A DNA stretch of 64,000 nt. Origin: M55B144 sp964550615. GTDB taxonomy: Bacteria; Bipolaricaulota; Bipolaricaulia; UBA7950; UBA9294. The stretch covers positions 1 to 64,000 of the forward strand of contig CAZKAB010000006.1 in the NCBI GenBank assembly GCA_964550615.1, in the 5' to 3' direction. A program made the position numbers and the translations under genes. The first letter of the stretch is position 1, and each line of letters opens with the position of its first letter. The notes beneath the pieces are model-generated. The model saw only the letters and a list, made by a program, of their open reading frames with translations, searched no databases and was not told where the DNA came from. Shown piece by piece: positions 16,165 through 24,502 of the stretch.

Positions 16165-16760
16165 TCCTCTTCTTCGCCTATTGCATAGCGAGCAAACCGC
16201 TTGACGAAGATATTCTCGCCTGTTTTTGTGCGCAGATCGGCGAGCAGGTCTTCAATTGAAGTGGAGGGATTCTTGACGAACGGCTGCTTCATCAGGCATT
16301 GTTCGGTGTAGAATTTCTCTATTCGACCGTCGATGATCTTGTCCATCATTCCGGCCGGCTTGCCTTCCTTCTCCAGTTGTTTGCGGTAGATGTCTTTTTC
16401 GTTCTCCAGGTCTTGCGCCGGAACATCCTCGGGGTTGATATAACGAGGAGCGGCCGCAGCGATATGCATGGCAACATCGCGTGCGAATGTACGGAAATCC
16501 TCGCTGTTCGCTGCAAAGTCGGTATTACAGGCAATTTCCAGCAGAACTCCTACCTTGCCACTGTGGTGGACGTACGCCTCGACACGTCCTTCAGTCGCCT
16601 CCCGGCCCTTGTGGGCGAGGAGCTCGCGTCCCTCTTCGCGCAAGATCTGCTTTGCGCGTTCCAGGTCGCCGTCCGCCTTCGTCAGAGCGGATTTACAATC
16701 CATAATCCCTACGCCAGTCTCCGCGCGCAGGGCTTTGACGTCTTCACTGCGTATTGTCAT
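16161..16760 (-). CDS. tsf: Translation elongation factor Ts
   Basis: A 199-residue EF-Ts, the short form lacking part of the C-terminal subdomain. The N-terminal UBA-like region VKALRAETGVGIMDCKSAL and the core motif GVLLEIACNTDFAANSEDF, which displaces GDP from EF-Tu, are clear. The ATG (16760-16758) overlaps the true rpsB stop TGA (16759-16757), which fixes the correct rpsB frame beyond the gap. Confidence 0.96.
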   Translation of the reverse strand: MTIRSEDVKALRAETGVGIMDCKSALTKADGDLERAKQILREEGRELLAHKGREATEGRVEAYVHHSGKVGVLLEIACNTDFAANSEDFRTFARDVAMHIAAAAPRYINPEDVPAQDLENEKDIYRKQLEKEGKPAGMMDKIIDGRIEKFYTEQCLMKQPFVKNPSTSIEDLLADLRTKTGENIFVKRFARYAIGEEEE

Positions 16761-17844
16761 TTTTCTTCTGTTCCTTCGTCGGTAGCTTCATCATCCTTGC
16801 CGGTTTCCTCTTCCTTTGAGGGCTCTTCTGCCGGCGATTCATCGTCCTGCAAATGCTTAGCGTCCTTGCCCTCCTCGACCGACTGTTCTTCAGCCTGGGC
16901 TGCGACGGGAGCGGACGCAGGCTCCTCGGCCTTGGCCACGGGAGCGGATGCAGGCTCTTCGGCCTNNNNNNNNNNNNNNNNNNNNNNNNNNNNNNNNNNN
17001 NNNNNNNNNNNNNNNNNNNNNNNNNNNNNNNNNNNNNNNNNNNNNNNNNNNNNNNNNNNNNNNNNGCGGACGCAGGCTCCTCGGCCTTGGCCACGGGAGC
17101 GGATGCAGGCTCTTCGGCCTTGACCACGTGAGTGGACGCAGGCTCTTCGGCCTCTGTCTGTCGTCCCTCATGTCCTTCCAGGACGGCGTCGGCGATGCGT
17201 GATGTGATCAGCTTGGTCGCCTTTATTGCGTCGTCGTTGCCCGGAATCGGGAAGTCGATCGGATCTGGGTCGCAGTTGGTGTCGACTATAGCGATTACCG
17301 GGATTCCGAGGATGTTTGCTTCGTGCACTGCATTCAGCTCAACATCAGGATCGATGACATACAGCAGGTCGGGGACTCTTTCCATATGCCGCAATCCATC
17401 AAGATTGCGCTTTAGTTTGGCAAGCTCGCGGCGTATGCGCGCGGCCTCTTTGTTGGGGAAGTGCTCGATTGAGCCATCCTCCATCATTGTTTCTAGGTCC
17501 TTCATCCGTTTGATACTGTGTTGAACGGTCGTGAAATTGGTGAGCGTTCCACCGAGCCAGCGACGGTTTACGTAGTGCGCCCCACATCTCTTAGCTTCTT
17601 CGGCGATCGTCGACTGCACCTGTTTCTTCGTGCCGACAAACAGGACTTCTTTGCCTTCCAATGTGCGATCGCGAACAAAGAAGTATGCCTTCCTGAACAT
17701 GTCCACAGTCTGCTCAAGGTCCACAATGTGAATCCCCTTGCGTTCGGTGAATATATACTGGCGCATCTTGGGGTTCCACTTACGTGTTCGGTGACCGAAA
17801 TGTACGCCGGTCTCCAGTAGTTCTTTCATTGTCAGTACTTCCAC
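16757..17844 (-). CDS. rpsB: 30S ribosomal protein S2 with acidic repeat tail (interrupted by an assembly gap)
   Basis: S2 body: ELLETGVHFGHRTRKWNP, RKGIHIVDLEQT, LFVGTKKQVQSTIAEEA, RWLGGTLTNFTT, PDLLYVIDP and ANILGIPVIAIVDTNCDP. The GTG at 17844 is chosen because GGGAGG lies 5 nt upstream and the product begins like other S2 proteins. After about residue 235 comes an unusual tail of 11-residue repeats (AEEPASTHVVK, AEEPASAPVAK) leading to an acidic end DEATDEGTEEK. The 100-N gap falls in the repeat. Naive translation across the Ns shifts frame and ends at 16744; collapsing the 55-nt overlap gives a continuous 310-residue protein ending at 16757 in ATGA overlap with tsf. Confidence 0.92.
16911..17120. 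repeat. 33-nt coding repeats in rpsB and a duplicated 55-nt overlap around the gap
   Basis: The region codes for imperfect copies of AEEPASAPVAK, a 33-nt unit. In addition the 55 nt before the Ns (16911-16965) are identical to the 55 nt after them (17066-17120). The 33-nt periodicity looks biological; the exact 55-nt duplication looks like an assembler overlap. True copy number cannot be known from this sequence. Confidence 0.8.
16966..17065. other. 100-N assembly gap inside rpsB
   Basis: Exactly 100 N, a placeholder length. With the flanking 55-nt identity, deletion of 155 nt restores the rpsB frame. Confidence 0.95.
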
Positions 17845-17876
17845 ATCACCCTCCCAATAATGAAGCGTTGGCTCAG

Positions 17877-17905
17877 AGTATAGCAACCAGGGAAGATCTC
17901 TTCAA
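17877..17905 (-). promoter_or_regulatory. Promoter of rpsB-tsf-pyrH
   Basis: On the minus strand TTGAAG (17900-17905), 17-nt spacer, TATACT (17877-17882). The leader to the GTG at 17844 would be about 27 nt, too short for the structured autoregulatory leader known from enteric rpsB. Confidence 0.75.
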
Positions 17906-17954
17906 TACAGGAGATACACCAAGAGAAACGCTTTTGCATGGGGAAGTCGATCGG

Positions 17955-17983
17955 TTGGCCTCCCTCGAGGGCCGGCTTATAAT
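17955..17983 (+). promoter_or_regulatory. Promoter of dnaB
   Basis: TTGGCC (17955-17960), 17-nt spacer, perfect TATAAT (17978-17983). Transcription should start near 17990, at the GGAGG that serves as ribosome site for the ATG at 18005, giving a very short leader. The -35 elements of this and the rpsB promoter are about 50 nt apart, back to back. Confidence 0.7.
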
Positions 17984-18004
17984 CGTATGCGGAGGTTGAC
18001 AGGG

Positions 18005-19399
18005 ATGAGGGAGCAGGAAGTGGTTGCACCGGGTAGTGAACACCTACGCAGCATTCCGAAAAACATTGAGGCGGAACAAGTTGTCCTTGGATCTGCCATC
18101 CTCGAGCCGGAAGAAACGATTCCTGTCTTGATCGACAAGCTACGGCCCGAGCATTTCTATCGTCGTGCGCATCGTGTGATCTTCCGCACTATCCGCGATC
18201 TTTTCGACCGTGGAGAACCATCCGATATTGTGTCGCTTGCTAATCGTCTTGAAGAACAGGGGAACATGACGAAGGTAGGCGGAAGGATCTATCTGAATGA
18301 ACTCCTCGATCGGGTGACGACAACGGCGAGCCTAGATTACTATGCCGATATCATCCGCAAAAAGGCGACTCTGCGCGCGTTGATCGAAGCGGGCGGACAA
18401 ATCTCCGAGTTCGGATACGACGAAGCGCGCGATACGGAAGAGATACTGGACAAGGCCGAAACGATTATCTTTGACATATCTCGCAGTGAATCGGCGGGAA
18501 CCTACTTCCTCGTCAATCAATTCCTCTACGAGCACATCGACAAACTGGAGGAATTGCATCGTGATCCGAATCGCCATACGATTACGGGTTTTTCCACTGG
18601 GTTTCCCCGCTTCGACGAGATGACGTCCGGCCTACAGCGCTCGGATCTCGTAGTCGTCGCCGGGCGCCCGGGAACGGGAAAGACGAGCCTTGCGCTCGCG
18701 CTGGTGCGGCACGTGGCAATACGCGAGAACGCCGCCGTTGGCATTTTCTCTCTAGAGATGACAAAGGAACAGATGCTTGAACGGCTATTGTGCGGTGAAG
18801 CGCAAGTCAGCCTGCACCGATTGCGCGGTGGGTATGTCCCGGCAGCAAAGTGGAGGGACATCGCCAACGCGGCGAGTAAATTCCAGAAGGCGCGCGTCAT
18901 GGTCGACGATTCTCCCGGCTCGACGGTGTTGGAGATTCGCGCCAAGGCACGGCGCATGGCCGCACAGCACGGTCTGGATTTGCTGGTCGTCGACTACCTA
19001 CAATTGCTTGAAGGATCGATCCGTACCGATGTGCGCGAACAGGAGATCGCTCATATCACCCGCTCACTCAAGAAGCTGGCGCGCGAGTTGAATATCCCCG
19101 TCATCGCCATCTCGCAGCTGAACCGCGCCGTCGAGCAGCGGGAGAGGCGCCTACCACGTCTGTCCGACTTAAGAGAGAGCGGCGCAATCGAGCAGGACGC
19201 TGACATTGTCGTCTTCATCTACCGTGCCGACTACTACGAAGAGCCAAGCGACGCAACCAAGGATGGCCAGGGCGCGGGAGCCGAAGCCGAGATCATCATC
19301 GCGAAGCAGAGAAACGGACCTTTGGGTAAGGTCCCCGTCATCTTCCACAAGGCTTACGCCAGCTTCTATCCGTCCACTCGTGAAGAAGCGCCATTCTAG
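18005..19399 (+). CDS. dnaB: Replicative DNA helicase DnaB
   Basis: A 464-residue hexameric helicase that unwinds the fork and loads primase. The N-terminal primase-interaction domain (IPKNIEAEQVVLGSAIL) is followed by the RecA-like domain with Walker A AGRPGTGKTSLALAL, GIFSLEMTKEQMLERL, Walker B LLVVDYLQLL, and the C-terminal arginine/loop region AISQLNRAVEQRERRLP with LSDLRESGAIEQDADIV. Length is normal and no intein is present. ATG 18005 has GGAGG at 9 nt; an ATG at 17987 lies upstream of the predicted transcript start. Confidence 0.96.
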   Translation: MREQEVVAPGSEHLRSIPKNIEAEQVVLGSAILEPEETIPVLIDKLRPEHFYRRAHRVIFRTIRDLFDRGEPSDIVSLANRLEEQGNMTKVGGRIYLNELLDRVTTTASLDYYADIIRKKATLRALIEAGGQISEFGYDEARDTEEILDKAETIIFDISRSESAGTYFLVNQFLYEHIDKLEELHRDPNRHTITGFSTGFPRFDEMTSGLQRSDLVVVAGRPGTGKTSLALALVRHVAIRENAAVGIFSLEMTKEQMLERLLCGEAQVSLHRLRGGYVPAAKWRDIANAASKFQKARVMVDDSPGSTVLEIRAKARRMAAQHGLDLLVVDYLQLLEGSIRTDVREQEIAHITRSLKKLARELNIPVIAISQLNRAVEQRERRLPRLSDLRESGAIEQDADIVVFIYRADYYEEPSDATKDGQGAGAEAEIIIAKQRNGPLGKVPVIFHKAYASFYPSTREEAPF

Positions 19400-19424
19400 T
19401 GTGGCCGATCGGGAAGCGCACGCG

Positions 19425-19430
19425 TATAAT
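19425..19430 (+). promoter_or_regulatory. Possible -10 for the gcvH-gcvPA-gcvPB operon
   Basis: A perfect TATAAT lies 48 nt before the gcvH ATG in the only spacer after dnaB. No good -35 is seen at 16-18 nt upstream, so activation by a regulator is possible. The 78-nt spacer is too short for a tandem glycine riboswitch. Confidence 0.45.
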
Positions 19431-19477
19431 CGCAGACAACGTTGCGATAGGTGAGAAGCAAGAAAGAGGGAGGAATA

Positions 19478-19861
19478 ATGGGTTATCCGACGCAGTTTCG
19501 TTACAGCAAAGAGCATGAGTGGATCGACCTGGCAGGAGACCGCGCCAAACTGGGAATCACCGAACATGCCCAGAGCGAACTGGGCGATGTTGTGTTTGTT
19601 GAGCTTCCTGCCGTAGGAACCGAGTTTAAGCAAGGTGATACTCTGGGAACAGTGGAGTCCGTCAAAGCGGTGAGTGACATATACGCACCGGTAGGAGGCA
19701 AAGTGGTCGAAGTGAACTCCGATCTTGAGGCTTCTCCAGAGACGATCAACCAGGATCCGCATGGTACTGGCTGGTTGATCGTACTGCAGCTCACCGATCC
19801 GGGCGAGGCGGACGCGCTTCTCGATGCCGCCGCCTACGAAAAGTTCGTTAACGAAGAGTAG
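19478..19861 (+). CDS. gcvH: Glycine cleavage system H protein
   Basis: A 127-residue lipoyl carrier that shuttles the aminomethyl group from P-protein to T-protein. The lipoylation site is the Lys in GTVESVKAVSDIYAPVGG; the upstream region KEHEWIDLAGDRAKLGITEHAQ is typical. ATG 19478 follows GGGAGGA. First gene of gcvH-gcvPA-gcvPB; the T-protein is encoded 14 kb away as part of the SHMT fusion at 35361. Confidence 0.97.
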   Translation: MGYPTQFRYSKEHEWIDLAGDRAKLGITEHAQSELGDVVFVELPAVGTEFKQGDTLGTVESVKAVSDIYAPVGGKVVEVNSDLEASPETINQDPHGTGWLIVLQLTDPGEADALLDAAAYEKFVNEE

Positions 19862-19865
19862 AGGT

Positions 19866-21188
19866 ATGCGCTATATCGCCAATTCCGATGCAGATCGACG
19901 GGAGATGCTCTCTGCGATCGGACGTACTTCTCTCGATGACCTGTTCAGCGATATTCCGCAGCCGGTTAAGGACAAGTTTCAATCGCTTGGCCTCTCTTCT
20001 GCAAGCGAGATGGAGGTGTCGGCGAAGCTCGAACGGCTTGCTAGTCTCAACAATATCTCGCAGGGAATATCATTCCTCGGCGGCGGTGTGTACGATCACT
20101 ACATCCCGAGCGCAGTCAAGCATGTGACGGCCCGTGAAGAGTTCTACACGGCCTACACACCCTACCAACCCGAGATCAGCCAGGGAACGCTCACGGCGAT
20201 GTTCGAGTTCCAAACATTGCTATGTGAGCTGACCGGGATGGAAATCGCCAATGCGTCCATGTATGACGGAGCGACCGCACTCGCCGAAGCTGCGCTGATG
20301 GCGACGCGGGCCACAAAGCGGAAAGTTATCGCGGTGACGCACGCATTGTTCCCTCACTATCGGCGCGTCCTCGACACGTACTGCTGGGCGGCGGGGATAG
20401 AGATAGTTGAGATCCCTACCGGAGCCGACGGCCGAGCCGAGCTGTCTCAGTTTGCACCCGGCATAGCCGGCTTGATCGTGCAATCGCCGAATGCCTTCGG
20501 CATCGTCGAGGAACTTGATGGTGTAAAGGAATCAATCGGCGACGCGCTCTTGATTGTCGCTACCAACCCCATATCTCTTGGCATTCTAACCCCGCCTGGG
20601 AGTTACGGAGCCGATATTGTGACCGGAGAAGGACAGCCACTCGGCATCCCGGCCTCGTTCGGCGGCCCGCTCCTCGGGCTGTTCGCCACCCGCAACTCAT
20701 ATCTGCGTCAGATGCCGGGACGTGTGGTGGGGCAGACGATCGATGCCGATGGAAATCTAGGCTATACAATGACTGCACAGACGCGCGAGCAACACATTCG
20801 CCGGCAGAAAGCGACATCGAATATCTGTACAAACGCTCAGCTGTGCGCACTCACTGCAACCGTGTATCTTGCCTCTCTCGGCGGAGACGGCCTGCGACAG
20901 CTGTCTATTCTGAACCTGAAGAACGCACACTATCTGGCCGAGCGGCTGAGCGCAATTCCCGGTTGCTCTCTTGCGTTCCGCTCACCGTTTTACAACGAGT
21001 TCGTGCTCCGCGTGCCTGCTGACCCTCGTAAGTTATGGCGAGGATTGAAAGAGAACGGAATCTTGGTGGAGGATCCCCGCTTGCTTGCTTCTCTTGGAAT
21101 AGGCGACGGGTTGCGTATCGCGGTGACAGAGAAACGTACGCGGGAGGAGCTTGACCGCTTGGTGGATCTGGTGGGGGGGATGCGATGA
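19866..21188 (+). CDS. gcvPA: Glycine dehydrogenase (decarboxylating) subunit 1
   Basis: A 440-residue N-terminal subunit of split P-protein. Signature segments: GRTSLDDLFSDIPQPVKDKF, FLGGGVYDHYIPSAVKHV, FYTAYTPYQPEISQGTLTAM, ANASMYDGATALAEA and GPLLGLFATRNSYLRQMPGR. It pairs with GcvPB to decarboxylate glycine. ATG at 19866 lies 5 nt after the gcvH stop. The end overlaps gcvPB as ATGA, fitting equal subunit synthesis. Confidence 0.97.
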   Translation: MRYIANSDADRREMLSAIGRTSLDDLFSDIPQPVKDKFQSLGLSSASEMEVSAKLERLASLNNISQGISFLGGGVYDHYIPSAVKHVTAREEFYTAYTPYQPEISQGTLTAMFEFQTLLCELTGMEIANASMYDGATALAEAALMATRATKRKVIAVTHALFPHYRRVLDTYCWAAGIEIVEIPTGADGRAELSQFAPGIAGLIVQSPNAFGIVEELDGVKESIGDALLIVATNPISLGILTPPGSYGADIVTGEGQPLGIPASFGGPLLGLFATRNSYLRQMPGRVVGQTIDADGNLGYTMTAQTREQHIRRQKATSNICTNAQLCALTATVYLASLGGDGLRQLSILNLKNAHYLAERLSAIPGCSLAFRSPFYNEFVLRVPADPRKLWRGLKENGILVEDPRLLASLGIGDGLRIAVTEKRTREELDRLVDLVGGMR

Positions 21189-22639
21189 GAACGATATTCG
21201 ACTACGAGGACCGGAAGACTACGGGCGCAATCGTCCCCGATCCTGACCTTGCCGGAGGTGGGACGGAAGCGCTTATGCCATCCACGCTTCTCCGCAAGGT
21301 GAAGCCGCGCATCCCCAATCTGAGTGAGCCTGAGGTGATTCGGCATTATACCGGCCTGTCAAAACTCAACTATGGTGTCGATGACGGCTTCTATCCGCTT
21401 GGAAGTTGTACGATGAAATACAACCCGAAGCTGAACGAGGACCTGGCTCAGCTTCCGGGGTTTGCGGACCTGCATCCGCTTGTGGACGCAGATTTGGCCC
21501 AAGGCACCCTTGCCGTCCTTGCTGATATGTCCCGCCTGTTGCGGGGAATATCTGGCATGGCGGAGGTAACTCTTCAACCGGCGGCCGGTGCCCATGGCGA
21601 AGTTACCGGCATGTTTCTCATGAAGCGCTATTTTGAGACTCGCGGAGAACTCGGGCGAACGCGCATCCTCCTCCCTGATTCCGCTCATGGAACGAATCCT
21701 GCTTCGGCAGCAGCGGCTGGGTTCTCGGTAACGGAGATCCGTTCGGGTGAAGATGGTCTGGTCGACCTCGGTGTGCTGAGAGAGGAGTTGGACGAGACGG
21801 TGGCCGGCATCATGCTTACTGTGCCCAACACACTCGGAATCTTTGAAGAACAGATACTTAAGATTACAGAGATGGTACATGCATCCGGCGGGCTGTGCTA
21901 TTTCGACGGTGCGAACCTAAATGCCTTCTTGGGGCGCGCGCGCCCGGGAGACATGGGGGCCGACATCTTCCATTTTAACCTGCACAAGACGCTTTCCACG
22001 CCGCACGGCGGCGGCGGGCCGGGATCGGGTCCGGTCGCCGTGAGCGATAGTCTCGTTCCATTCCTCCCTATTCCTCGTATGGAAGAGGCGCAAGGATGCT
22101 ACTCACTCAATTGGGAATATCCTCAGTCGATCGGATGTGTCCATTCTTTCTACGGCAACTTTGGCGTGATCATCAAGGCGTACGCATATCTCCTCACCCT
22201 GGGCGATGCAGGTCTGCGCGAGGTAAGCGAGAATGCAGTACTGAACGCAAACTATCTCCAAGAGAAGCTCAAGCGCACCTACAAGCTTCCCTATGACCGC
22301 CTCTGCAAACACGAATTCGTCCTATCCGGCGACGGCATGGGGAAGGATGTATCGACTCTCGATGTCGCCAAGCGACTTATCGATTTCGGATTTCACCCTC
22401 CTACGATCTACTTCCCGCTCATCGTCCATGAGGCGCTGATGATTGAACCGACCGAAAGCGAGAGGAAATCAACCCTCGACCAATTTGCCGCAGCGATGGA
22501 AAGGATCGCGCTGGAAGCGAAGGAGAGCCCAGATCTACTGCGCGAAGCACCGCACAATGCGGCGACGAGGCGGTTGGACCAAACGCGGGCCGTACGCCAG
22601 CCGGTCTTTACGTATCCGTTTGATCAAGAGCAGGAATAG
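21185..22639 (+). CDS. gcvPB: Glycine dehydrogenase (decarboxylating) subunit 2
   Basis: A 484-residue PLP-bearing C-terminal subunit of split P-protein. The PLP lysine is in DIFHFNLHKTLSTPHGGGG; also typical are FYPLGSCTMKYNPKLNE, LLPDSAHGTNPASAAAAGF and FHPPTIYFPLIVHEALMIE. With GcvPA and GcvH it runs glycine + lipoyl-H to CO2 and the aminomethyl carrier, or the reverse in glycine synthesis from CO2. The gene ends convergently 18 nt from glmM. Confidence 0.97.
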   Translation: MRTIFDYEDRKTTGAIVPDPDLAGGGTEALMPSTLLRKVKPRIPNLSEPEVIRHYTGLSKLNYGVDDGFYPLGSCTMKYNPKLNEDLAQLPGFADLHPLVDADLAQGTLAVLADMSRLLRGISGMAEVTLQPAAGAHGEVTGMFLMKRYFETRGELGRTRILLPDSAHGTNPASAAAAGFSVTEIRSGEDGLVDLGVLREELDETVAGIMLTVPNTLGIFEEQILKITEMVHASGGLCYFDGANLNAFLGRARPGDMGADIFHFNLHKTLSTPHGGGGPGSGPVAVSDSLVPFLPIPRMEEAQGCYSLNWEYPQSIGCVHSFYGNFGVIIKAYAYLLTLGDAGLREVSENAVLNANYLQEKLKRTYKLPYDRLCKHEFVLSGDGMGKDVSTLDVAKRLIDFGFHPPTIYFPLIVHEALMIEPTESERKSTLDQFAAAMERIALEAKESPDLLREAPHNAATRRLDQTRAVRQPVFTYPFDQEQE

Positions 22640-22657
22640 ATGTCGTCGATCTATTGG

Positions 22658-24004
22658 CTACCGTGAGTCTAGCGTGCTAGAGGCCTCGTTAATAGTGGCG
22701 ACGAGATGCGCACAAATCGTGTCGCACAGCTTCCTATCCGACGCTTCCACGAGGACACGCAGCACGGGCTGCGTTCCTGACGGGCGAACAATGATCCTCC
22801 CTTTTCCCTGCAAACGGTGCTCGCCATCGGCGATTGCGTCAGCCACCCGGGGCTGCGAGGCAAACTCGACAGGCTCTTTTGTCGGGATATCAACGCGCAC
22901 TTGTGGGTAAAGCGGTATCTCTTCCGCCAAGTCGTGTAACGGAGTATCCCGTTCATGCGAGATCTCCAGTAGCTTCACCGCAGTAAGGATCCCGTCTCCG
23001 GTAGGGCTGTGGTCGGAAAAGATTATGTGACCGGATTGTTCTCCGCCCAGCTGAGCGCCATGGGCGAGCATTGTCTGCGCGACATGCCGGTCACCGACCG
23101 GGGTGCGGATCATGCGCACCCCGCGATCGGCAAGGGTCTGTTCCAACCCCATGTTGCTCATTACCGTTGCCACGACGATCTCCGGATCGAGTCGGCCCTC
23201 CCGTTTCATGTGCAGTGCAGCCACGCCCAGCATGCGGTCGCCGTCGATGACTTCTCCGGTGGGCGATAGGAGAAGAACACGGTCGCCATCACCGTCGAAT
23301 GCGATTCCCAAGTCGGCTCGATGCTGAAGTACCGCCGCTCGCAGTGGCCTAAGGTCTGTTGACCCGCATTCTTCGTTAATGTGTTTGCCGTCAGGGGTCG
23401 TGTGCAGCTCGACGACACGCGCGTTGAAGTGCCTGAGGACATGAGGCGCAATCGCGCCGGTAGCGCCGTATGCGCAATCGACAACGATCGTGCAACCGGA
23501 GAGATCTATCTCCTCAATCTCGATCGTTCCAGTAAGGAAGGCGGCGTAACGCGTCGCCGCTGCTTCCAGTGGCACAATCGATCCCACTGAATGCGAGCGG
23601 GCGGGAAGGTTACAATACATTCGCTCGATCTCTCGTTCCTCTTCGATCGTGAGTTTCATCCCACGTTGATCGAAGAACTTGATTCCATTGTCCCCAGGTT
23701 CATTGTGCGAAGCGGAGATGACTGCGCCAAGATCGGCACGCTCATCTTTGATCAGGAACGAGATGGCGGGTGTGGGGATGATGCCGGCAAGGAACACGTC
23801 CACCCCGCTCGAAGCAAACCCCGCGGCCAGCGCTCCCTCGAACATCGGACCGCTCACGCGGGTGTCGCGGCCAACAATAACCCGCCCCCCTGGGGGAACA
23901 AGTCTCGCGGAAGTGGCGCGCGCCAGCGCAATGGCAAGTTCGGCGGTGATCTCATCGTTTGCGTGCCCTCGCACTCCGTCAGTGCCGAACAAATCCTTCA
24001 TCAT
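22658..24004 (-). CDS. glmM: Phosphoglucosamine mutase
   Basis: A 448-residue alpha-D-phosphohexomutase converting glucosamine-6-P to glucosamine-1-P for peptidoglycan and LPS precursors. Motifs: LFGTDGVRGHAN at the N-terminus, phosphoserine loop VISASHNEPGDNGIKFF (family form), metal loop AFDGDGDRVLLL, sugar-binding GGEQSGHIIFSDHSPTGDG, and phosphate-binding RPSGTQPVLRV. Two adjacent ATG codons (24004, 24001) compete; the first overlaps the upstream stop TGA as ATGA and is preferred. A longer open frame reaching 24292 overlaps the upstream gene and is not family-like. Confidence 0.96.
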   Translation of the reverse strand: MMKDLFGTDGVRGHANDEITAELAIALARATSARLVPPGGRVIVGRDTRVSGPMFEGALAAGFASSGVDVFLAGIIPTPAISFLIKDERADLGAVISASHNEPGDNGIKFFDQRGMKLTIEEEREIERMYCNLPARSHSVGSIVPLEAAATRYAAFLTGTIEIEEIDLSGCTIVVDCAYGATGAIAPHVLRHFNARVVELHTTPDGKHINEECGSTDLRPLRAAVLQHRADLGIAFDGDGDRVLLLSPTGEVIDGDRMLGVAALHMKREGRLDPEIVVATVMSNMGLEQTLADRGVRMIRTPVGDRHVAQTMLAHGAQLGGEQSGHIIFSDHSPTGDGILTAVKLLEISHERDTPLHDLAEEIPLYPQVRVDIPTKEPVEFASQPRVADAIADGEHRLQGKGRIIVRPSGTQPVLRVLVEASDRKLCDTICAHLVATINEASSTLDSR

Positions 24005-24462
24005 GGTGCCCAGCCACCGCCGATGCTCACCAGGGGCGGGCCGAGCGCCAGCGGATAGATGATCTCCCCTCTGATCCCGACCTGAAAAGCATCCTCGATC
24101 GAAAATCGGTATGCGATGCCTGCCCCGAGGACGAGCGATGGAAACCTTGCGGCAAGATCGAAGTAGGAAACGCCAACCGTGGCGCGGATAAGGCTGCTCC
24201 CCAAGCTCTCTTGGTCGGTAAGCGCCATCTCGACGCCTCCCAACAAGAGGGTCCTTCCGTCGGGGGTAAGTAGCAGACATGCGGTGGTCCATCCAAAGGA
24301 AACTCGGGTTCCGACCTCAATGCCGATCATGGCCGGCATCTGTCCAAGCGGGAGAATGACCCTGACGCCTATGTAGTCAACGCCTGCGGCGACACATGCT
24401 GGCGCGATAATGACGGCAAACACAAACAAGGCAAGGCAGCTATTTCTCACATGACGTAGCAT
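24001..24462 (-). CDS. Exported beta-rich protein, unknown family
   Basis: A 153-residue protein with a signal peptide (NSCLALFVFAVIIAPACVAA). The rest alternates hydrophobic and polar residues in short Gly-rich strands (VGVSYFDLAARF, LVLGAGIAYRFSI, GIRGEIIYPLALG), as in small outer-membrane barrels. No family recognised. It sits 40 nt after the CARDB/CsgG gene and is coupled to glmM, so it likely belongs to one transcript of envelope genes. Confidence 0.65.
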   Translation of the reverse strand: MLRHVRNSCLALFVFAVIIAPACVAAGVDYIGVRVILPLGQMPAMIGIEVGTRVSFGWTTACLLLTPDGRTLLLGGVEMALTDQESLGSSLIRATVGVSYFDLAARFPSLVLGAGIAYRFSIEDAFQVGIRGEIIYPLALGPPLVSIGGGWAP

Positions 24463-24502
24463 TACTGTGAGTATATCCGCTTGTACACCCGACGGGCAAT
24501 GC

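Noticed and set aside
16744..17886. rpsB read straight through the Ns to 16744
   Set aside because: The 100-N gap is a placeholder and shifts the frame; the alternative frame continues the AEEPAS repeat and acidic tail and ends in ATGA overlap with tsf.
19400..19477. Glycine riboswitch before gcvH
   Set aside because: The spacer is only 78 nt and shows no paired aptamer-like structure.
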